Shown here piece by piece: positions 35,607-45,639 of a stretch of DNA of 64,000 nt. The notes under the pieces were generated by a model. The model did no database searches, was not told the origin of the DNA, and saw only the letters and a program-made list of their open reading frames with translations. Within the stretch, counting starts at the first letter, position 1; every line of letters begins with the position of its first letter. The translations under genes were made by a program, and so were the position numbers. Location of the stretch: positions 1-64,000 of the forward strand of contig CADDZE010000013.1 in NCBI GenBank assembly GCA_902812465.1, read 5' to 3'. This DNA comes from Acidobacteriota bacterium. Lineage in GTDB: Bacteria; Acidobacteriota; Terriglobia; UBA7540.

Positions 35607-37265
35607 TTGAACACGAGAGGCCGAAAAATTGTCCTCGCTGCAAGCGACTCGGAATCCAGTGAGTACCTGCGGAGTACGTGGCGGCAAATGCTGCTGGCAA
35701 CGCTTCCGGCACGATACGCCCGATACCTGAACGCCGACTGGTCGGTGAAGAATGAGTTGGCGCCCGACGGCCAGGCCAAGTACGTCCCTCACGGGTTGCG
35801 CATCGTTGAAGCGCTGCTCTTGCAGCGGTTCCCGGCGGAGGACATCGCAGTCTGTTATCCCGACCAACTCGAGCTTTTCGTGGGTGAGGATACGCGGGTT
35901 GTCGGCATCCACGCTCACAACCCGCTGGGTATCACCTTCGCGACGGACATTTACCCGGCTTTCTACGGCCGCGATATCGAGCCCATTAACGCTTTCCAGT
36001 TTCGCCGGCTTATCGAGCATCCTGTACTGAAGCAGCACAAACATCACCTTAGGGTGATTGTAGGCGGCCCCGGAGCGTGGCAGATCGAAAAGAAAAATCT
36101 CCAGGACGCATGGGGCGTGGACTGCATTGTGGATGGTGAGTCCGAGGAGGTGGCCGTTCCCCTATTCGAGGCCGCCTTGCGCGGCGAGCCTCTGCCCCGT
36201 CGCGTGGAGGGACGCAGCCCGCACCTGGAACACGTTCCACCGATCCATCATCGCTCGACTTTCGGCACGGTGGAGATCACCCGCGGCTGCGGGCGCGGCT
36301 GCCAGTTCTGTTCCGTGGCGCTGCGCGGCGGCAAGAGCATTCCACTCGAGCAGATCCTGCACAATGTGCGCGTCCAGGTCGCCGAAGGTGCGGACACGAT
36401 TTTGTTTGTCACCGAAGACCTGTTCTTGTACGAGCAGGGCCCCAAGTTTGAAACCAACGTGCCTGCCCTTAAGCGTCTGTTCGAATCTGTCGCGGCGGTA
36501 CCCGGCGTGAAACATATCGCCTTAACCCATGGAACGATCGCCCCGGTGGTGAAGGATCCCTGGGTGATCGAGGAACTGTCGCTGGCCGTAGACAAGAGTC
36601 TCGATCAGCATCGTGCCTCGACGCACCCCGAGAAGCGCTACCAGCACATGTTTGTAGGCTTGGAAACGGGCTCCGTGCGGCTCTTCAAGCAATACATGAA
36701 GGGTAAGGCTTATCCCTACCGGCCCGAGCAGTGGCCTGACGTGGTGCTGAAAGGGATGGAAATCCTGAACAAACACAATTGGTTTCCCATTTGCACGTTC
36801 ATCCTCGGCCTGCCCGGCGAAACGCCCGAAGATACGCGGGATTCCCTCGACCTGTTGTACGCGCTGAAGGACGCTAAGTGGTGCGTGATTCCTACCCTGT
36901 TCGTGCCACTCGAGGATACACGCCTTGAAAACCGGGCCAGCGCCAAGCTGGCCGAGCTCACCGACCTACAATGGGAGTTCTTCTTTACCTGCTGGCGTTA
37001 TAACGTGGACTTCTGGCGCGGGTCCAGGGTGCAGTGGAAATTTAACGTGGGTGTTCCGATCTACTATTACTTGCTCGGCCGTAAGTTATTCGGGCATGGA
37101 ATCAAGTATCCTCTCTTCCGCTTCGCTCATTTCCCGGAGCGCTTCCTAAAGGGCAAGCTCTACCTGAACTTCGCCAACGGGACCCATCCGCGGTATCGCG
37201 TTCCGGAGCAGGTACCTATTCCCGCGGAGCGGCAGCGCCCGGCGGCTCCCCTTGCCAGCTTATAG
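35607..37265 (+). CDS. B12-binding-type radical SAM protein
   Basis: 552 residues. The N-terminal part (1-200) has a Rossmann-like, cobalamin-domain pattern (VVGIHAHNPLGITFATDIY, LRVIVGGPGAW). Then comes EITRGCGRGCQFCSVA, whose C-x3-C-x2-C binds the radical SAM [4Fe-4S] cluster. Downstream ICTFILGLPGETPEDTRD is the usual SAM-pocket strand. The start TTG 35607 follows AAAGGAG at good spacing; the ATG at 35538 lacks a site and gives an odd tail. It resembles UPF0313-type or anaerobic magnesium-protoporphyrin-cyclase-like proteins. The substrate is unknown. It is convergent with the VWA gene, 30 bp apart. Confidence 0.85.
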   Translation: MNTRGRKIVLAASDSESSEYLRSTWRQMLLATLPARYARYLNADWSVKNELAPDGQAKYVPHGLRIVEALLLQRFPAEDIAVCYPDQLELFVGEDTRVVGIHAHNPLGITFATDIYPAFYGRDIEPINAFQFRRLIEHPVLKQHKHHLRVIVGGPGAWQIEKKNLQDAWGVDCIVDGESEEVAVPLFEAALRGEPLPRRVEGRSPHLEHVPPIHHRSTFGTVEITRGCGRGCQFCSVALRGGKSIPLEQILHNVRVQVAEGADTILFVTEDLFLYEQGPKFETNVPALKRLFESVAAVPGVKHIALTHGTIAPVVKDPWVIEELSLAVDKSLDQHRASTHPEKRYQHMFVGLETGSVRLFKQYMKGKAYPYRPEQWPDVVLKGMEILNKHNWFPICTFILGLPGETPEDTRDSLDLLYALKDAKWCVIPTLFVPLEDTRLENRASAKLAELTDLQWEFFFTCWRYNVDFWRGSRVQWKFNVGVPIYYYLLGRKLFGHGIKYPLFRFAHFPERFLKGKLYLNFANGTHPRYRVPEQVPIPAERQRPAAPLASL

Positions 37266-37295
37266 GGTCCCGCAACCGCCCGGCCCGCCACGTCC

Positions 37296-39065
37296 TCAAG
37301 AGCGCTTCCCCGCTTTGAGCTGATCCAGGCTGAAAGCCACTGAACCCAGGTTCCCTGAGGATCCATCGCGGGCCACCACGCGAAGATGGTCGGTGCCTGG
37401 AACCAGCCTCAGCCGCCCGCTGAGGCTGAGGCCCTGGCGCACCATCTGCTGCCATTCGCTACGCGACAAGCGCAGGCTGACGGGCTGGCGCAGGCCGGCT
37501 AGCATTTGGCCTCCGGCACTGAGCTGGGCAAAAAGCAGCTCGACCGAGCCTACCCAGCGGTCACCCTGCTGCTCGAGCGTGAGGTCGTTCGCATCCACGC
37601 GAACCGCTAGATCAAGTACACCGGGAGAGGGATCGGGCCGGGCGCCGACAGTCAGTTCCACACCGGTGGCGTCCAGTGGACTCAGCGCCGCCTCGCGCAG
37701 CGCCGCTTCCGTCTCTTCCGCGCTTCGCGCTGCGTCCAAGGCGAAATAACCGCGCCGGCAAAGCACCCGGACGCCCGCGCGCCTTACCTTGACCTTGATT
37801 TCATGAAAGGAGCCATCCCAAGCGATTTGGGGATAATAGCCTAGGGTATAACTCAGGCTAGAGTCAGCCAGCGCGCGGCGAACGGCGCCGAGCACGTCGT
37901 TGCTCCCGTAGAAGGCACGGCCGCCTGTGCTGCGCGCCAGCTCCTCCATGGTGTCGGCGGCAGGCGTCACTTGGCCCACACCCTCGATCGTTGGCTCGCT
38001 GGGCGACCGCGCTCCCGTGGGGCGCTCGGCGCTGGTGTGGAGGTCAGCGCCGAAGGGCCCGATCAAGCCCCGTGCGTCCACGGGATAGATGGCCAAATTG
38101 GCGTGGTTCAACGTGCGCTCGGTGCGCTCGATCTCAGGGCCCAGGCTGCGCTCGCCGCGTACAACGTTGGCCCAGTTCGCCGTACCGGCGCCGATGGTAA
38201 ACGGAAAGCTAGCAGAGAGCCAGACGAGGCTTTTGCGACCCGGGACCGGCAGAAGGCGATTAGCGATAGCTCGCAGCGCGTCGAGGGTACGCAGCGAACG
38301 GTCCACGGAATAGAAATCGGCACTCTGCTGTGCCGTCTGGCGCAGGTAGTCGTCAAACCCCGCTTCAAAGGCAGGGTTAGAACTCGTGTTGGACCCGCCC
38401 AAGGCGGCCGGCACAATGACGGTGAGTGAAGGCAGACGGGGCGGCGGCTCCGAAGCAGCGACCTGGCCCGATTCCCGTGTGGTGTAACGCGCCAGGGCGG
38501 CTAGCAGTGACTGGGTGTCGCTCGTGAAATCGTGGAGGATTCGGAGGTTTGAGCCCAAGGCATAGATGGCCACCCGATCCTCAGGACGAATTTGTTCCAA
38601 GAACTTCACCACCTGCGCCCTAGCGTAGGCCTGGTCGTCGAAGTGGGTGTTGAGGCCATCCAGCAGGATCACTGTCAGGCTGCCCGGCAGGGCGGCGCGT
38701 TCGTCGCGGTTAGAAAAGGTGCGGGGAGGAAGGGGAGAGGGTGTCGCAGAAGCCCGGCGCCGGTTTGATTCGACGGAAAAGACGCTGATCGGCTGCTGGC
38801 GGCCGTTGTCCCACAGCGCGAAGTCGTTCACCGCGAGATCGGAAACCGGCTCTCCCTTCTTGTCCTCCACGACTACGTTGACTTCCACCAAGCGGGTCGT
38901 GGCGCGGATGACGGGCGGAGCGTGCCCTCGCTCAGCATCCTGCGCCGCCAGGCCAAGCGCGGCCAACGAAACGGCTGCGCTGGCGCACCAAAAGGCAGAC
39001 CGCAGACGAGCGGTCACCGCGGCCCGGGCGGTGTTGCGTCTTCCCGACCTGTCAACGGGACTCAT
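37296..39065 (-). CDS. VWA-domain protein, acidobacterial VWFA-related type
   Basis: 589 residues: a signal-like N-terminus (SAFWCASAAVSLAALGLAAQ), the front domain VIRATTRLVEVNVVVEDKKG with VSDLAVNDFALWDNGRQQ, typical of this phylum, then a von Willebrand type A fold. TVILLDGLNTHFDDQ replaces a strict MIDAS DxSxS. TLGYYPQIAWDGSFHEIKVK and VRVLCRRGYFA end the core. It is the last gene of the TPR/CRTAC1 operon, starting 2 bp after the CRTAC1 stop. It is probably secreted and involved in protein binding. Confidence 0.9.
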   Translation of the reverse strand: MSPVDRSGRRNTARAAVTARLRSAFWCASAAVSLAALGLAAQDAERGHAPPVIRATTRLVEVNVVVEDKKGEPVSDLAVNDFALWDNGRQQPISVFSVESNRRRASATPSPLPPRTFSNRDERAALPGSLTVILLDGLNTHFDDQAYARAQVVKFLEQIRPEDRVAIYALGSNLRILHDFTSDTQSLLAALARYTTRESGQVAASEPPPRLPSLTVIVPAALGGSNTSSNPAFEAGFDDYLRQTAQQSADFYSVDRSLRTLDALRAIANRLLPVPGRKSLVWLSASFPFTIGAGTANWANVVRGERSLGPEIERTERTLNHANLAIYPVDARGLIGPFGADLHTSAERPTGARSPSEPTIEGVGQVTPAADTMEELARSTGGRAFYGSNDVLGAVRRALADSSLSYTLGYYPQIAWDGSFHEIKVKVRRAGVRVLCRRGYFALDAARSAEETEAALREAALSPLDATGVELTVGARPDPSPGVLDLAVRVDANDLTLEQQGDRWVGSVELLFAQLSAGGQMLAGLRQPVSLRLSRSEWQQMVRQGLSLSGRLRLVPGTDHLRVVARDGSSGNLGSVAFSLDQLKAGKRS

Positions 39066-39067
39066 GC

Positions 39068-40786
39068 TCAGCGTACGATTCCCTGCCCTTCGACGATCGT
39101 CACGTAACGGTCTATCGGCAAGTCCGTGAAGCGCTCGACCCTGCCGCTTGGCAGGGGCCACTTCACTTCCAGCCAGTCGATCTTCGCCCGGCTCCCGATA
39201 CCCAACACGTCGCGCGGATCATGAGACGCGAGGTAGCTACCGCCTCCCACCTTAAGGCGTTGCCGGCGCAAATCGCCCGCTTGCCAGGTGATCAGCGCGC
39301 CGATGGCATCTGGATTGGACCGCTGGCCCACCAGACGAACGCCCAGCCAGTGGTTGCCCCTGGCCGCGTTGTTGCGCAGCAGCACCGGGGCGCCGTTGTT
39401 GACGGCTACCAGCACGTCCACCGCGCCGTCGTTGTTAAAGTCGCCAAGGGCCATGCCGCGGGCGGCCATCGGACGGGAAAAGATCTCGCCGTTCTGCGCG
39501 CTGACGTTCTCAAAGCCCTTGCCGTCGTTGCGGAATAGCAGCATGGGTTCTTCGTATTTAATCTGGCTGAAGCGCTCCTCAATGCGATCGTCAGGATGAC
39601 CGTTGGCCAGCAGAAGATCAAGGTTTCCATCGTTATCGTAGTCGAAGAACTTCACTCCCCAGCCGCTCATCAAGCGGGTAGCCATACCGATGCCGGTGGG
39701 AACCGCCACGTCATCGAAGCTGCCGTCGTGGTTGTTGTGGTAGAGGGCATACATTTCCTGGTCGACGTTGGAGACAAACAGGTCCATCCAGCCATCCTGG
39801 TCATAGTCGGCGGAGTCGACACCCATGCCGGAGCGCGCCCGGCCATCAGCACTGAAGCCGACGCCCGCCTGTAAGGCGACCTCCTCGAACTTGCCTTCGT
39901 GGTTAAGGAAGAGGAAGTTCTGCACCGTGTCGTTGGCCACAAACAGGTCCATCCAGCCATCGTTGTTGATGTCGGTCGCCACCACGCCCCAGGCCTTGCC
40001 GGCCACGCTGGCGATGCCTGTTTCCCTGCTCACGTCCGTGAAGGTTCCGTCGCCGTTGTTGTGAAACAGCCAGCTCGGCATGGGATCGTAGACACGCGGA
40101 ATGCAATAATAGCGCTCGCCGGTGTCGCGATTGCCGCAGAACTGGTTCTTGGATTTACTGAAGTCGACGAACCGGCAGACAAACAGGTCCAGCCTACCGT
40201 CATTGTCGTAATCGAACCACACGGCGCTAGAGGCCCAGCCGGGAGCAGCAACGCCGGCCTTGGCCGTCACGTCGGTAAAGGTCCCATTGTGATTGTTGTG
40301 GAAGAGAATGCTGCGACCGTAGTGAGTCACGTACAGGTCGGGCCAGCCATCGCCATCGTAGTCGCCCACCGCCACTCCCTGCCCGTACCCGCCACAGGCC
40401 ACGCCCGCCTTTTCGGTTACGTCGGTGAAGGTGCCGTCGCGGTTATTGTGGTAAAGGGCGTTACGCAACGGCGATGGAGGAGTGAAAAAGTCACACTGGC
40501 CGCTATTCACCAGATAAATGTCGAGCCAGCCGTCGTTGTCATAGTCGATGAACGCACACCCGGCGCCGGTGGTCTCGGGAAGATAATATTCCGGCGACCG
40601 TCCGTTGCGATGGACCCAGGTGATGCCGCTCGCCGTGCTCGGAACCACTTCAAACCCTGCCGGCTGCGGTGAACGGCCGCCCGGCGCAAGCGCCAACAGC
40701 GGCGAGACTTCGAATCCCCGACCAGCCAGGCTGCCCAGGCCCAGCAGCTTGAGAAACGTGCGCCGCGATTTCATGCTCTCAGCCAT
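39068..40786 (-). CDS. FG-GAP / ASPIC-UnbV protein (CRTAC1-like), first copy
   Basis: 572 residues, with a Tat-like start ([17 protein letters not shown]). Repeated calcium-type blocks such as [36 protein letters not shown] and [13 protein letters not shown] form a beta-propeller. The C-terminal ASPIC/UnbV domain ([39 protein letters not shown]) completes the architecture. These proteins are exported and abundant in Acidobacteriota; their role is unknown. ATG 40786 lies 4 bp after the TPR gene stop. Fourth gene of the operon. Confidence 0.93.
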   Translation of the reverse strand: MAESMKSRRTFLKLLGLGSLAGRGFEVSPLLALAPGGRSPQPAGFEVVPSTASGITWVHRNGRSPEYYLPETTGAGCAFIDYDNDGWLDIYLVNSGQCDFFTPPSPLRNALYHNNRDGTFTDVTEKAGVACGGYGQGVAVGDYDGDGWPDLYVTHYGRSILFHNNHNGTFTDVTAKAGVAAPGWASSAVWFDYDNDGRLDLFVCRFVDFSKSKNQFCGNRDTGERYYCIPRVYDPMPSWLFHNNGDGTFTDVSRETGIASVAGKAWGVVATDINNDGWMDLFVANDTVQNFLFLNHEGKFEEVALQAGVGFSADGRARSGMGVDSADYDQDGWMDLFVSNVDQEMYALYHNNHDGSFDDVAVPTGIGMATRLMSGWGVKFFDYDNDGNLDLLLANGHPDDRIEERFSQIKYEEPMLLFRNDGKGFENVSAQNGEIFSRPMAARGMALGDFNNDGAVDVLVAVNNGAPVLLRNNAARGNHWLGVRLVGQRSNPDAIGALITWQAGDLRRQRLKVGGGSYLASHDPRDVLGIGSRAKIDWLEVKWPLPSGRVERFTDLPIDRYVTIVEGQGIVR

Positions 40787-40790
40787 TTCC

Positions 40791-42062
40791 CTACAACTGT
40801 GGCGTGCCCGCACCCCCAGGCTGCTGCACCTGGCGCGGCGCCATCTCCCCGCGGTCACTCGAGTTGCGGTAGGACTGGGGCGGCAACTTTCTTTCGGCCT
40901 GCTGGACAAGCGCGTTGAGCCGCCGGAACTCTGCTTGTTCAGCCGCCGCCTCGCGCGTTCGCTTGGCCCGGGCTAGCGCCTGAGCCAAGTTATAACGGAC
41001 TTCGGGACTGTAAGGTCCCAATCGCTTGGCGGTCATCAATTGGCCAATCGCTTCGTTCACCCGTCCCAATCCCAGCAAGGTGCGTCCCAGCAAGTAGTGG
41101 GCGGCAAACGAGTCCGGCACCATCTGGACGGCTTTCTGGGCCAGCGGCAGCGCGTCCGCAAACCGGCTGAGGCGCACGTAGATATAGGCTAGTTGCATGT
41201 AGGGCATGGCGCTCTCGGGGTTCACCCTCATTTCTTGTTGAAGCTCGCGCTCCGCCTCATGGTATTGCGAAAGCTCCGCCAGCATGGCACCATAGGCGTA
41301 ATGGACGAACGGAGTGTCGGGGTAATCCCGAGCGAGTTGATCAAACGCCTTCCGGGCCTCGTCGAAGTCCTGCAGGGCCTCCAATTCCCCGATGTGCCCT
41401 GCCGCAGCGACCACCGCGTCCTTCGACGGATCCAGCTGGCTGGGCAACAGGGGCACGTGCAGCAGCGACAACCCCAGGGCCATCTTCACGTTGTTGGAGA
41501 GGACGCCTTCGACCACCAGTGACGATAGCAGCGACTTGGCATCCTCAAAGTTACCCTGAAGGATCTCGATCAGCGCCTGATGATAGCGCGCCGCGTGGAC
41601 CAGTTCTTGGTTGTCTCCTAGGCCCTTAGCTCGCGCGCGCTGCAAATGGATCAGGGCGTTCTCGTAGTCATGAATCTCAAATTCGCACAGCCCCAGCATT
41701 GCCCACGCGGCTCCATACTCGGGATCAAGCTCGGCCAGGTTGCGGAACGCGGCAGCCCCTTCACTGTAGCGGTCGGAATCATAGAAGAGCGTTCCCAGAT
41801 ACCACCAGCCCTCGTCCCAGCGCGGATTCAGCTTGAGGGCTTTCTGATACAGCACAACAGCCTCGTCCGTGCGATTGTCCTGGCGGGCTGCGTCTGCCTG
41901 CTTCGCAAGCTTCTCGAATCCGGCGGTGGAAGGCAGCGGCCTAGGGGGCCGCGGTTGTTGGCACCAAACGGCGGGAGCAAGGCAGAGGAACAGTGGAAAA
42001 AGCCTCCGGCAGGAAAGTTGGTGGATGGATTCGTTTACTTTGCCCAATTCAGTACCGTCCAT
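40791..42062 (-). CDS. TPR-repeat protein, third of the operon
   Basis: 423 residues with a signal-like start ([14 protein letters not shown]) and about eight TPR units, such as [40 protein letters not shown] and [20 protein letters not shown]. It has a Gln-rich C-terminal tail. The start ATG 42062 overlaps the end of the preceding TPR gene by 14 bp. It is probably periplasmic and a scaffold for the neighbouring secreted proteins. Confidence 0.85.
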   Translation of the reverse strand: MDGTELGKVNESIHQLSCRRLFPLFLCLAPAVWCQQPRPPRPLPSTAGFEKLAKQADAARQDNRTDEAVVLYQKALKLNPRWDEGWWYLGTLFYDSDRYSEGAAAFRNLAELDPEYGAAWAMLGLCEFEIHDYENALIHLQRARAKGLGDNQELVHAARYHQALIEILQGNFEDAKSLLSSLVVEGVLSNNVKMALGLSLLHVPLLPSQLDPSKDAVVAAAGHIGELEALQDFDEARKAFDQLARDYPDTPFVHYAYGAMLAELSQYHEAERELQQEMRVNPESAMPYMQLAYIYVRLSRFADALPLAQKAVQMVPDSFAAHYLLGRTLLGLGRVNEAIGQLMTAKRLGPYSPEVRYNLAQALARAKRTREAAAEQAEFRRLNALVQQAERKLPPQSYRNSSDRGEMAPRQVQQPGGAGTPQL

Positions 42063-43992
42063 CAACGGGCACCAGCCGACGACTGCTGTTCTCCGCTCCC
42101 GCACGGGCCCGCAGGCGCTGGAAAGCTGCCATTTCCTGTTCGGCCAAACCGGATTTTCCCAGCTTCTGGTAGACCTGTGCCAAGGCATAGCGGGTTCCGG
42201 GGTCAGCGGGATCGAGACGGGCCGCCGTCTGCAACTGCTCGAGTGCTGCCCGATAATCGCCTCGCCGGCGCCGCACCTCCCCCAACCCAAAGTGAGCCTC
42301 GGCCATGCCCGGCTGGATCTCAAGGGCGCGGCGGAAGGCTTGCTCCGCTTCGCCAGTTCGCTGCTCGGTCAAGTAGATCCGCCCCATGTTAACAAAGACG
42401 CGCGGATCGGCGGCAGCCGATGCAGCTAGCTCCTGCAGGACCCCCAGGGCATGGTCCCAGTCGTGATTCTCCCAGTAAGTCTCGGCAACGTCACGCAGCA
42501 CGGCAGGCGACCGGCCATGTCTTTGAAGAACAGCCTGGTAAATTTCCAACGCCTTGGCGGACTCATGATTGCTACGGTAATTCTCGGCCGCCAAGAGCAT
42601 GGCCGGCTCCGAATCCGGGAAGGAGGAGGCAAGGTGTTGCAGCAAGCCCAGAGAGATGCTCTGCAGGGTTTCGCCCAGGAAGAAACAGCGTCGCGCGTCC
42701 GAGAGCGGCGCCGCGAGAGCTGGCGCCAGTTGCCTGGCGGCCTCGACCATGGCGTTGTTCAGGAAAGCCTCGCGAAATCCCGAGTACGCGGCTGCCGAGG
42801 GAAACCAGCGTCGCGCCGGAGCTGCTGCCCCCTCTCTCGTCAGCATGAACCGCACGGCCAGCCCCACTTCGGCCAAACCCTCCGGCTTCAACCGGGACGC
42901 GGCAGGTCCCGTGCCACCATTGGATGCCAGTGCCTGCAGCCATCGATTCTGCACGAATTGCTCCGGGAATTGCTCTCTGGCGTGCCGCAGTGCTTGTCCC
43001 GCTTGATCCTGGTTACCGAGCAGGTAGGCGAGGGCGATGTAGTCTATCCACTCCGGCGCGAAGGGTACGTCTTGCGGAGTGATCCGCGTCCACATCCGCG
43101 CTGCCTCGTCGCGCTTGGATTCGAGCGCCAGAGCTAAGGCGAGCCGCAGCCGGGCCCAGGCGGAGTCAGGAGCCAGTTGGACGCACCGCCGCAGCGCTTC
43201 TTCTGCCTCTGCATATCTCCCCGATTCGAGGTGGACGCTGCCTAGTCCAAAGATGACATCCGAATCATCCGGAGCGGCTGCCGATGCCTTCCGGTAGCTC
43301 TCAATCGCCGCATCCCAAGCCCCCTGCGAAGCGCTGCGTTCCCCGCCGAGGCAATAGAAGTACGCGGCTGCCGGTCCCTCCGCCTTCATCTGGCCATAGG
43401 CGAGGGCGGCGAGGCTGAGGGCGGCCTTTCCGGCTAAGTAATAGCCCTCCGGCCGTCCCGGATCCAACTCGAGTGACCTCACCGCAGCCACCAGCGACGC
43501 CGCCATTTGCCCCACGTTGCTGGCCGCCTGCGCCCGGAGCAGCCAGGCATTGGAGTCGCGCGGATTCAGCCGGGTCGCCTGCTCAAGAAGTCGCAGTGCC
43601 GATTCGTCCTGGTAGAGCGCCAGGCGGCAATATCCCGAGAAATACCAGGGAACGAAAAGCCTGGGATTGAGCGTGCGAGCGCGATCGAGCGCCTTCAGCG
43701 ACGAGGGGCAATCACCCAACATCGCCCGGACGGCGCCAAGGTTGCTCCAGAGCTCGGCCGAATCCGGATTGGCTTTCAGCAGGCGCTCGTACGCCCGGGC
43801 GCGCTCCTCAAGGTCAGCCCGCCCTACCTGCTCGCTTCCGGAACTTTGGGTCGCAACCTCGGCCCGCGCGCGCCCGACCAATGTTGCCAGGAGCCCACAG
43901 AATAAGACAGAGACCACAATCCCTCGGCGAGCTGCCTTCAAAGCGCGCCCAGGGTGACAATGGCGATCGCCCTGTTGGACCATACCCGTCAT
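42049..43992 (-). CDS. Large TPR-repeat protein, second of the operon
   Basis: 647 residues, with a membrane signal (GIVVSVLFCGLLATLVG) and many TPR units: YERLLKANPDSAELWSNLGA, SYRKASAAAPDDSDVIFGLG, AFRRALEIQPGMAEAHFGLG. Its start overlaps the stop of the first TPR gene (ATGA, 43989-43992), and its 3' end overlaps the third. Middle residues 320-420 have no clear repeats. It is exported by inference. Confidence 0.87.
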   Translation of the reverse strand: MTGMVQQGDRHCHPGRALKAARRGIVVSVLFCGLLATLVGRARAEVATQSSGSEQVGRADLEERARAYERLLKANPDSAELWSNLGAVRAMLGDCPSSLKALDRARTLNPRLFVPWYFSGYCRLALYQDESALRLLEQATRLNPRDSNAWLLRAQAASNVGQMAASLVAAVRSLELDPGRPEGYYLAGKAALSLAALAYGQMKAEGPAAAYFYCLGGERSASQGAWDAAIESYRKASAAAPDDSDVIFGLGSVHLESGRYAEAEEALRRCVQLAPDSAWARLRLALALALESKRDEAARMWTRITPQDVPFAPEWIDYIALAYLLGNQDQAGQALRHAREQFPEQFVQNRWLQALASNGGTGPAASRLKPEGLAEVGLAVRFMLTREGAAAPARRWFPSAAAYSGFREAFLNNAMVEAARQLAPALAAPLSDARRCFFLGETLQSISLGLLQHLASSFPDSEPAMLLAAENYRSNHESAKALEIYQAVLQRHGRSPAVLRDVAETYWENHDWDHALGVLQELAASAAADPRVFVNMGRIYLTEQRTGEAEQAFRRALEIQPGMAEAHFGLGEVRRRRGDYRAALEQLQTAARLDPADPGTRYALAQVYQKLGKSGLAEQEMAAFQRLRARAGAENSSRRLVPVDGRY

Positions 43993-45149
43993 GGATGGGG
44001 CGCGGAGTCTCCCTCCCCAGCGGAGACGTGGGCCCTCCTTTCAGCTTCCAGCCGGGCCTGCTCCGCCTTCCGCATGGCATCGATCAGCGCCTTTTCGCGA
44101 TTGCCATCCTGAGTGCGATGCATACGGAAGTAAACCTCGGCCAGCAGGATGTGGGCGTCGAGGTAGCCCGGCTGCTTTTCAAGAATCCCCTCGAGCAGCG
44201 ATGCGGCCTTGGGATAGTCCTTATCTCCCATGGCCATCACCGCATACTCGTACGCCACGGACGTGTCGCCGGGGCGAATCTGGTTAGCCTTGTCCAGATA
44301 CTTCCGCGCGCTGCTAGTTTCGTTGGCCAAGCGCTTCAGGCGCCCCAGAAAATAATTAGCCTCGAAATCGTTCGGGTCGCGGGCCAGCTCCTTCTCATAC
44401 TCCGTGACGGCCTTCTCCGTCTCTCCCAGGCCCGCGTGTGCCGTTCCCAGATCGGCGTGGATACCCGGCATATTTGGAGCCAGCCTCTCCGCATTCTCAA
44501 ACGCCTTCAGCGCTTCGCGGTAGACCTTGGCCCCCAGGAACGCCTCGCCCAGTACCTTGTAGCCTTCCGGCGAACCCGTCTTGGACACCGATAGGTAAAT
44601 CAGCGGCAGCGCCTGCTTGTACAAGCCTAGGCGCAGGTAAGCCGACCCCAGCAGAAACGCCGCCGAGTCTTCGTCCGGTAGGGCTTTGTGGACCAGCCCG
44701 GCCTCGTACGCTGCCAGCGTGAACTCCTTCAACTGGTAGTGGCAGAAGGCAAGCAGCTCGAGTGCCTTGGGATCGCCCGGATTGAGCATCAACGCCCGCG
44801 CCAGGTTTTCGGCCGCGTGCTTCGGTTGGTTCATTTTCAGGTATGCCAGGCCCAGGTTAACGTAGAGCGGCGCGCTATCCTGGTTCAAGGCCAGGGCGCG
44901 CTCATACGCGCGAATAGCCTGCTCGTGCTGGCCGAGCTTGACGTAGGCGATGCCCAGGTTCGAGAGCACCTCGAAGCTCGGCGGACTCTCTCTCAGGCAC
45001 TTCTCGTACTGGACCACGGCGAGCTCGGGCTGGTCTTGCGCCAGGGCGTGGTCCGCCACCACGCAGGAAGGAGCCTGGTCCGCCGCCGATCCCGCGCCCA
45101 GTAGCAAGCAGGCACTGGCAGTGGCAACGAGCTGGGCGGACTTCACCAT
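43989..45149 (-). CDS. TPR-repeat protein, first of the operon
   Basis: 386 residues, with a signal-type start (QLVATASACLLLGAGSAADQ) and about nine TPR units: AIRAYERALALNQDSAPLYV, ALMLNPGDPKALELLAFCHY, EKELARDPNDFEANYFLGRL. It is the first of five minus-strand genes (three TPR, CRTAC1-like, VWA) with overlaps or gaps of 4 bp or less, so it heads one operon. No clear promoter was found in the 350 bp upstream. Confidence 0.87.
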   Translation of the reverse strand: MVKSAQLVATASACLLLGAGSAADQAPSCVVADHALAQDQPELAVVQYEKCLRESPPSFEVLSNLGIAYVKLGQHEQAIRAYERALALNQDSAPLYVNLGLAYLKMNQPKHAAENLARALMLNPGDPKALELLAFCHYQLKEFTLAAYEAGLVHKALPDEDSAAFLLGSAYLRLGLYKQALPLIYLSVSKTGSPEGYKVLGEAFLGAKVYREALKAFENAERLAPNMPGIHADLGTAHAGLGETEKAVTEYEKELARDPNDFEANYFLGRLKRLANETSSARKYLDKANQIRPGDTSVAYEYAVMAMGDKDYPKAASLLEGILEKQPGYLDAHILLAEVYFRMHRTQDGNREKALIDAMRKAEQARLEAERRAHVSAGEGDSAPHP

Positions 45150-45507
45150 GAGCGCAAGCAGCGATGGTTCACATTGTAGCGCACCGCCCGCTTTCTAGCC
45201 CCTCACTCCGACTCCGGGCGGGCTCTGCATCCGCCGGGCTACGATTTGACCCGGCGCGGCATTTTGTGACGGCGTGCTGAAACGCCGATCCTTATTTTTC
45301 AATCACTTTTCCGGTTCGTTTGGTCAAAATCACTTTTGGGGCTCAGCGTGCACTCAGGGCTGGCGCACTTTCCCTTCAAGCAATACACTTCGGCCAAGCC
45401 GATACAGAGAGAACAATCGGTACACGGCAGACAATCGCTAGCCGTCTATACATTCCTCAGGTTTGCGCGAAGGCGTCTTGGCCACGCTCGGCAACGACGT
45501 CCCAAAC
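45150..45507. other. Intergenic region between TPR operon and receptor terminator
   Basis: No convincing coding frame. It should hold the promoter of the TPR operon, but no strong -35/-10 pair was recognised on the minus strand. Two short T-rich motifs (TTTTCAATCACTTTT and TCAAAATCACTTTT, near 45295-45335) recur 30 bp apart. Confidence 0.55.
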
Positions 45508-45532
45508 AAAAAAGGCGGGCTCCACGCCCGCC
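45508..45532 (-). terminator. Rho-independent terminator after the first Oar-like receptor
   Basis: On the minus strand a 7-bp GC stem (GGCGGGC / GCCCGCC, 5-nt loop) is followed by TTTTTT. It lies about 108 bp beyond the receptor stop codon. It would separate the receptor from the downstream TPR operon. Confidence 0.85.
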
Positions 45533-45639
45533 CCATACCTTCCTCCACTCTGGACGATCACTTTGAGCTATCGCCAGCCAGCTGGCCTTCTGCCGGCGAT
45601 TAGAAAGCGCCACCGCAAGATGGAATCGCCCCTCCCCGC

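Noticed and set aside
39596-40672. Plus-strand frames opposite the first CRTAC1-like gene
   Set aside because: Same cause: FG-GAP repeats on the other strand.
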